Source: Nonomuraea roseoviolacea subsp. carminata
Lineage (GTDB): Bacteria; Actinomycetota; Actinomycetes; Streptosporangiales; Streptosporangiaceae
Length of the DNA: 64,000 nt
Direction: 5' to 3'
NCBI RefSeq assembly: GCF_024172185.1
Contig: NZ_JAMZEC010000001.1
Coordinates: 2,480,001-2,544,000, forward strand
Numbering within the stretch: the stretch's first letter is position 1; each line of letters starts with the position of its first letter. Below the pieces are notes generated by a model. That model searched no databases. It had not been told where the DNA came from and saw only the letters and a program-made list of their open reading frames with translations. The translations under genes were made by a program, and so were the position numbers. Below are positions 31,679-40,860 of the stretch, in pieces.

Positions 31679-33880
31679 ATGCCTTCCATCGCTCCGCTCA
31701 GACCCGGCGACCCGCTACGGCTCGCGGGCCTGGAGCTCACCGGCAGGCTCGGCGAAGGCGGCCAGGGCGTCGTCTACCTGGCCAAGGACCCCGCGGGAGC
31801 GCAGTTCGCCGTCAAGTGGCTGCGCCACGACCTCGCGGCCGACCGGGTGAGCGTCGAGCGGTTCCTGCGCGAGGCACAGGTGGCCCAGCGCATCGCGCCC
31901 TTCTGCACCGCCGCCGTGCTCGGCTCGGGCGTCGAGCAGGACCGGCCGTACATCGTCAGCGAGTTCATCGAGGGGCCGTCGCTGCAGCGGATCGTGCAGG
32001 AGGAGGGGCCGCGCGCCGGGGCGTCCCTGCACCGGCTGGCGATCGGCACGGCCACCGCGCTGGCGGCCATCCACCAGGCGGGCATCGTCCACCGCGACGT
32101 CAAGCCGGCCAACGTCATCCTCGGCGCCGACGGGCCCCGGGTCATCGACTTCGGCATCGCCCGCGCGCTCAACGCCACCTCGACGATCAGCGGCATGCCG
32201 GTGGGCACGCCGTCGTACATGCCGCCCGAGCAGATCCTCGGCCACCCGGCCGGACCGGCCGCCGACATGTTCTCGTGGGCGAGCACCATGGTGTACGCGG
32301 CGTCGGCCCGGGCGCCGTTCGGCAGCGACACGATGCCGGCCGTGATCAACCGGGTGCTCAACAACCCGCCCGACCTCGGGGTCCTCGACGGGCCGCTGCG
32401 CGAGCTGGTGGCCGCGTGCCTCGACAAGGACCCGGCGCGGCGGCCCACGGCGGAGCAGGTGCTCATGCGGCTCATCCAGCAGCCGGGCCAGACGGGGCAG
32501 CCGCTGCCACCCCTCGCGCAGGCCGGCCAGGGGTCCCAGGGGCAGATGGCCTCGCACGGGCAGGTGGCCTCGCAGGGGCAGGTGGCCTCGCCGGGGCAGG
32601 TGGCCTCGCAGGGGCAGATGGGTCAGCCCACGGCGCACGGGCAGGCGGGACAGGGCGGCCGGTTCCAGCAGGCGCCGCCGCCGTGGGGCCCCTTCCCGCA
32701 GCAGGGACCGCCGTCGGGGCCGGTGCCGGGTCCCGGCTTCTCCACCCCGCCGCCGCCGATGGCCCCCGGCTCGCCGCCGCGCCGCAAGAGCCGGGCCCCG
32801 GTGATCGTCGGCGTGACCGCGGCCGTCACGCTGCTCCTGCTGGCCGGCGTCGCCGTGATCGTGTCCCAGCGCAAGCCGACGGCCGCCATGCCGAAGCCCT
32901 CGGCCACGAGCTCCTCCCGGCGCTCGACCGCCACGCCGTCGGAGCAGGTCACGCAGGCCCCGGTCAGGAAGCGGCTGCCGGGCGGCTCCATCTCCCTGTA
33001 CGAGCTGCCGGCCGACCCGGTCACGCTCACCTCGTACGAGGTGTACGACAAGAAGGCCGACGACTGGGTCGACTACGCCCGGAAGACGCTGCGCGGCAGC
33101 GCCTTCCAGAAGTACAGCGCCAACTGGGAGACGCTGGTCTCCCCCGACGGCCGCTACCTCGCCACGCGAGGCCGCAAGTACACCGGCGACGGCTACGACT
33201 CGGTGATCATCACCGACCGCACCTCGGGCGCGACGTCCACGGTCAAGACCGTGCGCAAGCCGCAGATCAGCAGCATCCGCGCATGGTCGCGCGACGGCTC
33301 CAAGCTGCTGCTCAACATCGAGAAGGAGACCAAGAACGCCCAGGGCAAGGAGGACTGGCTGTACCCGGGGTTCGTCCTGGTGGACGTGGCCGAGGCCAAG
33401 GCCGGCGTGGTGCGGCTGCCGGGCGGCCAGGCCCCGCCCACCACCGGGTTCGGCTGGGACGCCGAGCAGCGCGGCGTGGTCAACCTGTACGGCTCGGGCA
33501 AGGGGCTGCGCTTCTACGACGCCGCCGGCAAGACCGTGCGCGACATTCCGGGCGTCGGCTCGCTGGCGTCCGGCACGCAGGACATCTTCTCGCCGTCGGG
33601 CAAGGCGTTCGTGACGAAGTGCCCGGACGGCGGCGACGGCGACCACTGCGTGTGGGACTCCGCCACCGGCGAGCGCGTGCGGAAGTTCTCCTCCGACTGC
33701 GACAAGGTGCTCGGCTGGTTCGACGAGACGCACCTCTACTGCTGGGAGCAGGACAACGCCTCCACCGACCAGATCCAGGTCGTCGGGTTCGACGGCCGGC
33801 TGGTGCGCAAGCTGCTGGAGGTCCCGGACGATCTCGACTTCAGCCCGGTCTTCACCGTCAACCCCGGCAGGGGCGGCTGA
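31679..33880 (+). CDS. Membrane Ser/Thr protein kinase with extracellular domain
   Basis: A 733-residue PknB-like kinase. Residues 15-270 form the kinase domain: GRLGEGGQGVVYLAKD (ATP loop), AVKWL lysine, HRDVKPANV catalytic loop and DFGIAR. A Gln/Gly/Pro-rich juxtamembrane stretch follows (about 275-370). One membrane span lies at about 374-397 (VIVGVTAAVTLLLLAGVAVIV). The C-terminal ~300 residues are outside the cell and read as a beta-propeller-like sensor (SPDGRYLATRG, SRDGSKLLLN). It is followed 23 bp later by a beta-propeller lipoprotein gene. Confidence 0.9.
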   Translation: MPSIAPLRPGDPLRLAGLELTGRLGEGGQGVVYLAKDPAGAQFAVKWLRHDLAADRVSVERFLREAQVAQRIAPFCTAAVLGSGVEQDRPYIVSEFIEGPSLQRIVQEEGPRAGASLHRLAIGTATALAAIHQAGIVHRDVKPANVILGADGPRVIDFGIARALNATSTISGMPVGTPSYMPPEQILGHPAGPAADMFSWASTMVYAASARAPFGSDTMPAVINRVLNNPPDLGVLDGPLRELVAACLDKDPARRPTAEQVLMRLIQQPGQTGQPLPPLAQAGQGSQGQMASHGQVASQGQVASPGQVASQGQMGQPTAHGQAGQGGRFQQAPPPWGPFPQQGPPSGPVPGPGFSTPPPPMAPGSPPRRKSRAPVIVGVTAAVTLLLLAGVAVIVSQRKPTAAMPKPSATSSSRRSTATPSEQVTQAPVRKRLPGGSISLYELPADPVTLTSYEVYDKKADDWVDYARKTLRGSAFQKYSANWETLVSPDGRYLATRGRKYTGDGYDSVIITDRTSGATSTVKTVRKPQISSIRAWSRDGSKLLLNIEKETKNAQGKEDWLYPGFVLVDVAEAKAGVVRLPGGQAPPTTGFGWDAEQRGVVNLYGSGKGLRFYDAAGKTVRDIPGVGSLASGTQDIFSPSGKAFVTKCPDGGDGDHCVWDSATGERVRKFSSDCDKVLGWFDETHLYCWEQDNASTDQIQVVGFDGRLVRKLLEVPDDLDFSPVFTVNPGRGG
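32540..32629 (+). repeat. 18-nt tandem repeat in the kinase linker
   Basis: Five units of about 18 nt (32540, 32558, 32576, 32594, 32612) of type GGGCAGGTGGCCTCGCAG encode repeated GQVASQ. They form part of the Gln-rich linker between kinase domain and membrane span. Confidence 0.85.
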
Positions 33881-33903
33881 ACCGGGGCGATCGCCCATCC
33901 GTG

Positions 33904-35919
33904 ATGGTGGTCATGAAGACCCTGACCCGTACGGCGACGGCCGCCCTCGCTCTCGTCACGGCCGCCGCCGCCTGCACCTCCCCGGCCGGGGAGGCGGGGC
34001 CCTCCTCCCCCGCCCGGCGACCGCTCGGGGCCGTACGGCTGGTGGCGTACAGCAGTTGCGACGACATGCTGGCCGGCCTGCGCGAGCACGCCGCGCGCAC
34101 CGTCGGGCCCTGGGGGTTCGGCGGCCCCATGCTCATGATGGAGCGGCGCGACACCGCGATGGCCGTGCCGCAGGCCAAGTCGACGGTCACGCTGGAGCAC
34201 TCCACCACCAACACGCACGAGGCGGGCGTGGACGAGCCCGACCTGGTCAAGACCGACGGCGCCCGCGTCGTCACGGTCACCGGCGGCACGCTGCGGATCA
34301 TCGACGCCGCCACGCGCGAGGTCACGGCCAAGCTCAGGCTGACCGGCGACGACGAGCCCGCCTTCCTGCCCGCGGACCTGCTCATGTCCGGTGACCGGGC
34401 GCTGGTGCTGCTGCGCGGCGGCGGCATCATGTACAAGTCGATCGCCCCCATGAAGTCCGACACCCGGTACGTCCTCGTCGACCTGAGCGGCAAGCCGAAG
34501 GTGCTGTCCACGATCCGGCCGCGCGGCCAGTACGTGGACGCCCGGATGGTCGGCTCGGTCGTCCGGATCGTCACCCGCTCGGAGCCGGACATCACGCTGC
34601 CCCAGGCCAAGGACGACGCCACGGACGCCGAACGGCGCAAGCTCAACCAGCGGGCGGTCCGCACGGCCCCCGCCGGCGCATGGCAGCCCAAGGTCGAGAT
34701 CACGGACGCCTCCGGCGCCAAGCGCGAGCTGTCCGTGCCGTGCGAGCGGATCAGCCACCCCGCCGACTACACCGGCGCCTCGCTGCTGACCGTCCACACC
34801 CTCGACCTCGCGCGCGGCGTCACCGACGCGGGCACCGACCCGATCACCCTGGCCGCCGACGGCGACATCGTGTACGGCACGGGACAGAGCCTGTACGTGG
34901 CCAGCAACCCGCGCTGGTGGCCCGTGGACCCGGCGGTCATGGAGGACACCGCGGAGCCGGTGCCGGACGCGCCGAGCGGCACGGCCCAGGCCCCGATCGA
35001 CGACCCGACCCCGGCCGAGCCGACCGTCACCGCGACGAACGCCCCCAAGGCCACCCGCACCCCGGTGATCCCGCCCGAGGAGACCGAGGTCCACCGCTTC
35101 GACATCGGGAGCCCCGGCCCGCCGGTCTACGCGGCCTCGGGCAAGGTCCCTGGCCGGCTGCTGAACCAGTACAGCCTGTCCGAGCACGAGGGTCACCTGC
35201 GCGTCGCCACCACCGTGACCTCGGACGACGGCGAGCGGAGCGAGAGCGGCGTCCACGTGCTCAGGACGTCGGACATGGCCGAGACCGGCCAGGTCGGCGG
35301 CCTCGGCAAGGGCGAGCGGATCTACTCGGTGCGCTTCATCGGGCCGGTCGGCTACGTCGTGACGTTCCGGCAGGTGGACCCGCTGTACACGCTCGACCTG
35401 CGCGACCCGGCCGCCCCGAAGGTCACCGGCGAGCTGAAGATCACCGGCTACTCGGCGTACCTGCACCCGGGCGGCGACGGCCGGCTCATCGGCATCGGCC
35501 AGGAGGCCAGCGAGAAGGGCCGCACGATGGGCACGCAGGTGTCGCTGTTCGACGTGAACGACCCGGCCGCGCCGCGCCGCCTGTCGCAGCTCTTCCAGAA
35601 GGACTCCGGCTCGGAGGCCGAGTGGGACCCGCACGCGTTCCTGTTCTGGCCCAAGACCGGCACGGCGGTCATCCCGCTCAACTCGTACGGGCCGAACACC
35701 GAACGGAACGGCGCGGTGGTCCTGAAGATCACCGATTCGGCGATCAGCCGGGTCGGCATGATCGAGCACCCGAGGAAGCGCCAGTCGGACATGGTCTACC
35801 AGCCGGGGATCCAGCGCTCGATGGTCATCGGCGACGCCATCTGGACGGTCTCCGACACGGGTGTCCAGGTCAACGACGCCGCCTCGCTGGCCCGGCGGTC
35901 GTGGATCCCGTTCAGCTGA
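33904..35919 (+). CDS. Secreted beta-propeller domain lipoprotein
   Basis: A 671-residue protein of the actinobacterial/archaeal Beta_propel family. The N-terminal signal ends in VTAAAAC, a plausible lipobox cysteine near residue 24. The family opening FSSCDDMLAGLREHA and STTNTHEAGVDEPDLVKTDG is present, followed by repeated beta blades and a PTPAEPTVTATN linker. Possible starts are ATG 33904 and 33913 (GTG 33901 is not preferred). It is probably cotranscribed with the kinase. Function of the family is unknown. It overlaps the convergent hydrolase gene by 8 bp. Confidence 0.82.
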   Translation: MVVMKTLTRTATAALALVTAAAACTSPAGEAGPSSPARRPLGAVRLVAYSSCDDMLAGLREHAARTVGPWGFGGPMLMMERRDTAMAVPQAKSTVTLEHSTTNTHEAGVDEPDLVKTDGARVVTVTGGTLRIIDAATREVTAKLRLTGDDEPAFLPADLLMSGDRALVLLRGGGIMYKSIAPMKSDTRYVLVDLSGKPKVLSTIRPRGQYVDARMVGSVVRIVTRSEPDITLPQAKDDATDAERRKLNQRAVRTAPAGAWQPKVEITDASGAKRELSVPCERISHPADYTGASLLTVHTLDLARGVTDAGTDPITLAADGDIVYGTGQSLYVASNPRWWPVDPAVMEDTAEPVPDAPSGTAQAPIDDPTPAEPTVTATNAPKATRTPVIPPEETEVHRFDIGSPGPPVYAASGKVPGRLLNQYSLSEHEGHLRVATTVTSDDGERSESGVHVLRTSDMAETGQVGGLGKGERIYSVRFIGPVGYVVTFRQVDPLYTLDLRDPAAPKVTGELKITGYSAYLHPGGDGRLIGIGQEASEKGRTMGTQVSLFDVNDPAAPRRLSQLFQKDSGSEAEWDPHAFLFWPKTGTAVIPLNSYGPNTERNGAVVLKITDSAISRVGMIEHPRKRQSDMVYQPGIQRSMVIGDAIWTVSDTGVQVNDAASLARRSWIPFS

Positions 35920-37411
35920 CCGGGAGGGCGGGGCACCGCGCGCCTTCGGCCGGGACGGTCAGGGACACCAGGTAGCCGGTCACGGCGTTCGTGACGCAGT
36001 CTCCACGGCCGTTGACGCCGTGCCCCGCTCCCTCGTAGGTGAGGAGCGCGGCCTCGCGGCCGATCTGCCGGGCCGTGCCCAGGGCCCACAGGTAGCCGGT
36101 GGCGGGGTCGTGCAGCGAGTTCACCAGCAGGAGGGGCGGGGTGCCGTCCACGGCCAGCCGGTGCTGGGGGTTGGGGACGGGGGCGGGGGTGCCCAGGCAG
36201 GCGGCCACCGAGTAGAGCGCCGCCGGGCTGTAACGCATGTCCCCGGCGATGGCCGACTGTCTGCGCAGGTGGGCGGCGTACTCGTCGTAGTCGCGGACGG
36301 GCAGGTGGAAGTCCTGGCAGAACACCGTGCGCGCGTAGGGCGCCACCTCCTCTCCCGCGCCTCTCGTCGCCGTCCCCTCTCCCGGCGCGGCGGGGACGCG
36401 CCGCGCCGGAGGGCTCGCGCCCGTGTCGGCGGCGACCAGCCACTGGGCCAGTTCGTTCCAGTACGGTCCGTAGAACGCGGCGAACGCCTGGTTGACCACG
36501 TCCCAGCCGCTCAGCCGCTGGTCCGGCTGATACGGGTCGCGCAGCTCGCCCCGGTCGGCCCGGGCCAGGAGGTCCGTCCAGAGGCGGCGCACGTCCCGGC
36601 CGTGCAGCGCGCACGTCGTGGTCCGGTCGCACCAGGCGGCGAACGCGTCGAAGGAGTCCTCGGCGTGGGTGGCGGCCGTGTCGAGGTAGGCGGCCGTGCC
36701 GAGGCTGTGGTCGAAGGAGCTGTCCATGGCCAGGGCCCGCACGTTGCCGGGGAAGCGCTCGGCGTACTGCTGGCCGATCAGCGTGCCGTAGGAGACGCCG
36801 TAGTAGGTCAGTTTCGCCTCGCCGAGCGCGGCGCGCAGGGCGTCCACGTCGCGCACCACGCTGAGCGTGTCGACGTGGTCGTACAGCGGCCCGGTGCGGG
36901 CGCGGCAGTCCTGGCGCAGCCGCTGGTTGTAGGCGAGGCGGGCGTCGAAGTCGGCCCGGCTTCGCATGATCGGCTCGGGGGCGCGCCGCAGCAGGTCGGC
37001 CGAGCAGACGACCGGGTGGCTGCGGCCCACGCCGCGCGGGTCGAAGCCGACGACGTCGAACCTGCCGGTGAGCTCCTTGCCGAAGTAGTCGCCGGCACGC
37101 AGCGCGTACTCGACGCCCGAGACCCCGGGACCGCCCGGGTTGACCACCAGGGAGCCGATCCGGTGCTCCGGGTCCGTGGCCTTGCGCCTGGCCAGCGCGA
37201 GGTCGATCGTGCCGCTTCCGGGGTGGTCCCAGTCGACCGGGACGGTCAGCGTGCCGCACTCGGCGGTGGGGTCCTCCGCGCACGGGGCCCAGGAGACGGC
37301 CGGTGTGTCGGCCCTGGCGGCGGTTGCCGGGGCCGCGGCGGCCCTGCCCGCCGTCGGGGCCGCGGTCGCGAGCAGAGCCGCGGCGAGAACGGGTACGAGA
37401 GATCTTCGCAT
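35912..37411 (-). CDS. Secreted alpha/beta hydrolase, tripeptidyl-aminopeptidase type
   Basis: A 499-residue S33-like hydrolase with a signal peptide (MRRSLVPVLAAALLATAAPTAGRAAA). The oxyanion segment VNPGGPGVSG, nucleophile elbow GVSYGTLIG, and late HDPATGYLWAL and EGAGHGVNGRGDCV supply Ser, Asp and His. The family includes Streptomyces SlpD/SlpE and mycobacterial tripeptidyl aminopeptidases. It probably trims peptides outside the cell. Confidence 0.88.
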   Translation of the reverse strand: MRRSLVPVLAAALLATAAPTAGRAAAAPATAARADTPAVSWAPCAEDPTAECGTLTVPVDWDHPGSGTIDLALARRKATDPEHRIGSLVVNPGGPGVSGVEYALRAGDYFGKELTGRFDVVGFDPRGVGRSHPVVCSADLLRRAPEPIMRSRADFDARLAYNQRLRQDCRARTGPLYDHVDTLSVVRDVDALRAALGEAKLTYYGVSYGTLIGQQYAERFPGNVRALAMDSSFDHSLGTAAYLDTAATHAEDSFDAFAAWCDRTTTCALHGRDVRRLWTDLLARADRGELRDPYQPDQRLSGWDVVNQAFAAFYGPYWNELAQWLVAADTGASPPARRVPAAPGEGTATRGAGEEVAPYARTVFCQDFHLPVRDYDEYAAHLRRQSAIAGDMRYSPAALYSVAACLGTPAPVPNPQHRLAVDGTPPLLLVNSLHDPATGYLWALGTARQIGREAALLTYEGAGHGVNGRGDCVTNAVTGYLVSLTVPAEGARCPALPVS

Positions 37412-37447
37412 GCCGACGATCTTGGGAGCGGCGGCATAACGCGGCCG

Positions 37448-38362
37448 TCACCGTCTCATGAGGCCGATGAGCTCGTGGGCGACCTCCATGAACCGCGCCT
37501 GCGAGGACTCCGCCGGCTGCACGTCCACGAACGCCTCGTGGACCCCGAGCTCGCTCAGGCCCAGCAGGTAGTCGGCGAGCTGGCGGACGGTCCCCTCGCG
37601 CGGCACCCGGTCGGCGGGCGCGGGCGCGTCGGTGATCGCCGGGTTGACGCGCACCACCAGGCGCAGCGCCGACGGGTCCCGGCCCGCCCGCTCGGCGGCC
37701 CGCAGCGCCACTTCCCACAGGGACGTCAGGTAGGCCGGCGGCATCGCCGCGCCGAGCCAGCCGTCGGCGCGCCGGCCCACCCGCTCCAGCGCCGCCGGGG
37801 TGAACCCGGCGAGCAGGATCGGCGGGCGGGGGTGCTGGAAGGGCTTGAGATCGACGTGGGACGGCGGCACCGTCCACAGCGGGCCCTCGTGCTCCACCAC
37901 CTTGTCGGCCCAGAGCCTCTCCATCAGGTCGAGCGTCTCCTCCAGCCGCCGCCCCCTGCCCTGCCACGGCACCGCGGTCGCGGTGTACTCGTCGCGCAGC
38001 CAGCCGAGCCCGATGCCGACGTCCAGCCGCCCGTGGCTGAGCAGGTCGAGCGAGGCCAGGGCACGGGCGAGCACGACCGGCGGCTGCCACAGGGCGTTGA
38101 GCGCGCTGGTGCCGAGCCGCACGTCGCGGGTGCTGACGGCCGCCAGGGTCAGCGCCGCGAGCGGGTCGAAGAAGCGGGTGAACGCCGGAGGGATCGTGCC
38201 GTCGCCGCCCGGGTAGCGGTCGCTGGGCTCCAGCGGCACGAGCACCCGGTCTCCGGCCCACAGGCTGTGGTAACCCATGGCCTCCAGGTCCGCGCTCGCC
38301 CGGCGGATGAAGTCCGGATCGGCGAAGACGCCGTACTGGGGGACCGCGAACCCGATCTGCAT
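37448..38362 (-). CDS. LLM-class (luciferase-like) F420-dependent oxidoreductase
   Basis: A 304-residue TIM-barrel protein of the luciferase-like monooxygenase superfamily. MQIGFAVPQYGVFADPDFI, YHSLWAGDRVLVP, LDVGIGLGWLRDEY and VVEHEGPLWTVPP are typical of the group that uses F420 or FMN. The substrate is unknown. It is not related in sequence to LuxA/LuxB of bioluminescence in any specific way, and it lies far from the luxC/luxE-like genes. Confidence 0.85.
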   Translation of the reverse strand: MQIGFAVPQYGVFADPDFIRRASADLEAMGYHSLWAGDRVLVPLEPSDRYPGGDGTIPPAFTRFFDPLAALTLAAVSTRDVRLGTSALNALWQPPVVLARALASLDLLSHGRLDVGIGLGWLRDEYTATAVPWQGRGRRLEETLDLMERLWADKVVEHEGPLWTVPPSHVDLKPFQHPRPPILLAGFTPAALERVGRRADGWLGAAMPPAYLTSLWEVALRAAERAGRDPSALRLVVRVNPAITDAPAPADRVPREGTVRQLADYLLGLSELGVHEAFVDVQPAESSQARFMEVAHELIGLMRR

Positions 38363-38433
38363 GAGGAAGATCTTGGCGGCTGGAGCGCCGGAAGGCCAGA
38401 ACTCCTGGCCACCGCCCTCCCCCGGGACCTGCC

Positions 38434-38464
38434 GGCGGAGGGCGGGGGTCGCCCGCCCTCCGCC
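38434..38464 (-). terminator. Strong hairpin after the MFS gene and the 7-codon ORF
   Basis: A perfect 13-bp stem (38434-38446 with 38452-38464) and 5-nt loop lie in the 181-bp gap between the MFS gene and the LLM gene. It is a convincing GC-rich terminator for the MFS transcript, though no U-tract follows. Confidence 0.7.
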
Positions 38465-38493
38465 TCGTGGGGACCGGTGTCCGGTCTCACGGG

Positions 38494-38517
38494 TCAGCGC
38501 CAGGTGATGTCACGCAT
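38494..38517 (-). CDS. 7-codon ORF with near-perfect ribosome site (possible leader peptide)
   Basis: ATG at 38517 encodes MRDITWR and then stops. AAAGGAGG lies 7 nt before it, the best ribosome site in this part of the window. The stop is 29 nt before the 13-bp hairpin, and the LLM gene starts 131 nt further on. It could be a regulatory leader peptide or only a remnant start. Translation is unproven. Confidence 0.35.
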   Translation of the reverse strand: MRDITWR

Positions 38518-38543
38518 CGCGCCGCCTCCTTTCTCGGTCGGGG

Positions 38544-39788
38544 TCAGAGGTTCTCCAGGGTGGTCGTGAGGTGGGCGCGGGGGCCGGCGAGCACGAGGAC
38601 CGACCCGACCGCGACCAGCCCGGCGGCGCCGCAGAGGGTGATCACGACGCCCGGTTCCCCGAGGGCGTCGGCCGCCGCTCCGGCCAGGGCGACGCCCCCG
38701 CCCTGGCCGACCATCAGGCCGGCCACCGCGAGGCCGTTGGCCCGGCCCCGGTAGGCGGCGGGCACGGCGCGCGTGAACATCGTGTTGAGCACGACGACAT
38801 GGGAGAGGCCGAACCCGCTGAGGGCCAGCAGGCCGAGCACCGCGGGCAGCGGGAGGCCCGCGCCGATCGGCAGGAGGGCCAGGACCGCGCCGAGCGCCAT
38901 CGGCGCCACCAACCGTTCCCGCAGGCGCGGCGGGGTGAAGCGGACGTACAGCACCGCGCCCGCCACGTTGCCCACGGGGATCGCCGCCAGCAGCAGGCCC
39001 GTGGTCGCGGGGCTGCCGTGGAGGGACTCGGCGTAGGCCGACATCAGCCCCTCGGGAGCGGCGGTCGCCGCGGCGCCGGCCCAGGCCAGCAGCAGGCAGG
39101 TGCGGAGCGCGCGGTCGTGGAAGACCAGCCGGAAGCCCTCACCGACGCCGGAGAGCCAGCCGCGGGGCCGATCGGCTCGCGGGGCCGGCCGGTGGGTGAG
39201 GGACGTCCGGACGAGGAGCGCGGAGGCGACGAAGCTGAGCGCGTCGAGGAGCAGGGCCTCGCGGCTGCCGACCACGGTCAGCAGGGCGCCGCCGGCCGCG
39301 AAGCTCAGCACCTGGGCCAGCTGCTGCGACAGCACCATGAGGCTGCCGGCGACCGCGTAGGCGTCGCCGGCCAGCACCTCGGGCAGGATCGCGGAGCGCG
39401 CGGCCTGGAACGGCGGCGCGAACAGGGACGCGGCGAACAGGATCACGAGCAGCGCGGGGACCGGGACGCCCGGCACCGCCAGCGCCCCCACCAGCACCGC
39501 CCGCGCGACGTCGCACGTCACCATGACGGTCCGGCGCGGCAGCCGGTCGGACAGCGCCGCCAGCACCGGCCCGCCCAGGACGCCGGGAAGGTAGCCGATG
39601 CCGAAGGCCACCGCCGACAGCAGCGCCGAGGCGGTGTTCTCGAACACCAGCACCGCGATGGCGATCTTGGCGAGGTAGTCGCCGGCCATGGACAGGAGGT
39701 CGGCGGCGAACACCGCCCGGAACTCTCGGTTGGCGAGGACGTCTCGGTAGCGCGCGGCGGGCGGGCCCGCCTTGCTCGCGATCAACAC
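38544..39788 (-). CDS. MFS transporter
   Basis: A 414-residue protein with about twelve membrane spans. It belongs to the MFS_3/enterobactin-exporter-like group; the loop ALSDRLPRRTVMV carries the MFS motif A region. MLIASKAGPPAARYRDVLANREFRAVFAADLLSM is the cytoplasmic start. Likely a proton-driven drug or metabolite exporter. It has no adjacent regulator. Confidence 0.87.
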   Translation of the reverse strand: MLIASKAGPPAARYRDVLANREFRAVFAADLLSMAGDYLAKIAIAVLVFENTASALLSAVAFGIGYLPGVLGGPVLAALSDRLPRRTVMVTCDVARAVLVGALAVPGVPVPALLVILFAASLFAPPFQAARSAILPEVLAGDAYAVAGSLMVLSQQLAQVLSFAAGGALLTVVGSREALLLDALSFVASALLVRTSLTHRPAPRADRPRGWLSGVGEGFRLVFHDRALRTCLLLAWAGAAATAAPEGLMSAYAESLHGSPATTGLLLAAIPVGNVAGAVLYVRFTPPRLRERLVAPMALGAVLALLPIGAGLPLPAVLGLLALSGFGLSHVVVLNTMFTRAVPAAYRGRANGLAVAGLMVGQGGGVALAGAAADALGEPGVVITLCGAAGLVAVGSVLVLAGPRAHLTTTLENL

Positions 39789-39846
39789 ACTGACAAACTA
39801 GACCCAATATGTCAGACCTGTCCAGAGTGAAGGAAGATCCGCCCGT

Positions 39847-40224
39847 CTAGGCGCCGGCGCGCCCCATGGCCTCGCGGACGGCCTCGGGGGTGCGGGCCAC
39901 GGTGGCCGTGCCGTCGTCGGCGGTGATGATCGGGCGCTGGATCAGCACGGGATGCTCGGCCAGCGCCGCGATCCAGCGCTCGCGGGAGCCCGGGTCGCGG
40001 GGCCAGCCGGTCAGCCCGAGCTCGGCCGCGACGGGCTCGCCCTCGCGGGTGATGTCCCACGGTTCGAGCCCGAGCCGGGCGAGCACCGCGACGAGCTCCT
40101 CGGCCGTCGGCGGCTCGTCGAGGTAGTGCCGGACGGTGTAGTCGGCGTTCTCCGCGTCCAGCAGGGACAGCGCGGAGCGGCACTTGGAGCACTGCGGGTT
40201 GATCCAGATTTCCATGCGGCTCAC
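39847..40224 (-). CDS. ArsC/Spx-family thioredoxin-fold protein
   Basis: A 125-residue ArsC-like protein. NPQCSKCRSAL carries a CxxC (C12, C15), whereas classical glutaredoxin-linked ArsC has a single catalytic Cys. LIQRPII with the cis-Pro region and C-terminal RTPEAV are family features. Arsenate reduction is possible, but no ars operon accompanies it. GTG 40224 or ATG 40215 may start it. Confidence 0.85.
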   Translation of the reverse strand: MSRMEIWINPQCSKCRSALSLLDAENADYTVRHYLDEPPTAEELVAVLARLGLEPWDITREGEPVAAELGLTGWPRDPGSRERWIAALAEHPVLIQRPIITADDGTATVARTPEAVREAMGRAGA

Positions 40225-40337
40225 TCAGGTGATCGGGGGCCGGCGGGTCGCAGGCGAGGATACCGGGCACGCCCTGACATGGGCGGGCGCCCGCCGTGTG
40301 GGGTCCGGCGGGCGCCCAGGTCCGGGTCAGGCGAGGG

Positions 40338-40646
40338 TCAGCACACGATGAAGATGCTCTGCCAGCCCACGGGGGTGCGCTGCTCGGCGTTGCGGTCGGC
40401 GGCCAGCTCGAAGTGCATGACGCCCTGCGCGTTGGGCTGGTTGTACATGCGGCCGCTCTGGCCGTCGCCGTACCACTTGTAGGACCCGTGATAGTGGATG
40501 TTGGACGGCCCGCAGGCGTCGATGAACTGCTGGCGGCCGGTGAAGCCGGGGCCTTCGTAGGCGACGTACTGCGAGGCGTAGGCGGCGCTGCCCATGACCG
40601 CGACCATGGCGGCCGCGATCACGGGGACGAGGGCGATTCTCTTCAC
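40338..40646 (-). CDS. Small secreted beta/gamma-crystallin-like protein
   Basis: A 102-residue protein with a signal peptide (cleavage near AAYA-S, residue 24). The mature part has YVAYEGPGFTGRQQFI, a Greek-key-like Y-E-x3-F-x-G pattern, then YKWYGDGQSGRMYN. Two cysteines (DAC and the final C) could form a disulfide. Similar small secreted actinomycete proteins include peptidase-inhibitor I36-type and crystallin-like proteins. The function is not known. Confidence 0.7.
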   Translation of the reverse strand: MKRIALVPVIAAAMVAVMGSAAYASQYVAYEGPGFTGRQQFIDACGPSNIHYHGSYKWYGDGQSGRMYNQPNAQGVMHFELAADRNAEQRTPVGWQSIFIVC

Positions 40647-40860
40647 GACGATCCTCTCGTTGCGTCTCTGCGTTCACTCAGAGTATTCATACGGTAACCA
40701 TACGCACACACTGAGCGCAAGGATCATCCAGCAGTCGCCAAGAAGGTAACGCGCAGGTCAGAGCACCGGACCACCCCGCACGACACGCCGTCGCGCCTTG
40801 ACAGGCGGGGCCACGATGTGGCCGGGTGTGTCGCGACTCACCCGTCCTCGGAGCCGGCCG

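Noticed and set aside
31816-35919. A 1367-codon plus-strand frame over the kinase and propeller genes
   Set aside because: Its first half is a shadow of the kinase frame with Arg/Ala-rich nonsense; only the part from 33904 is coding.
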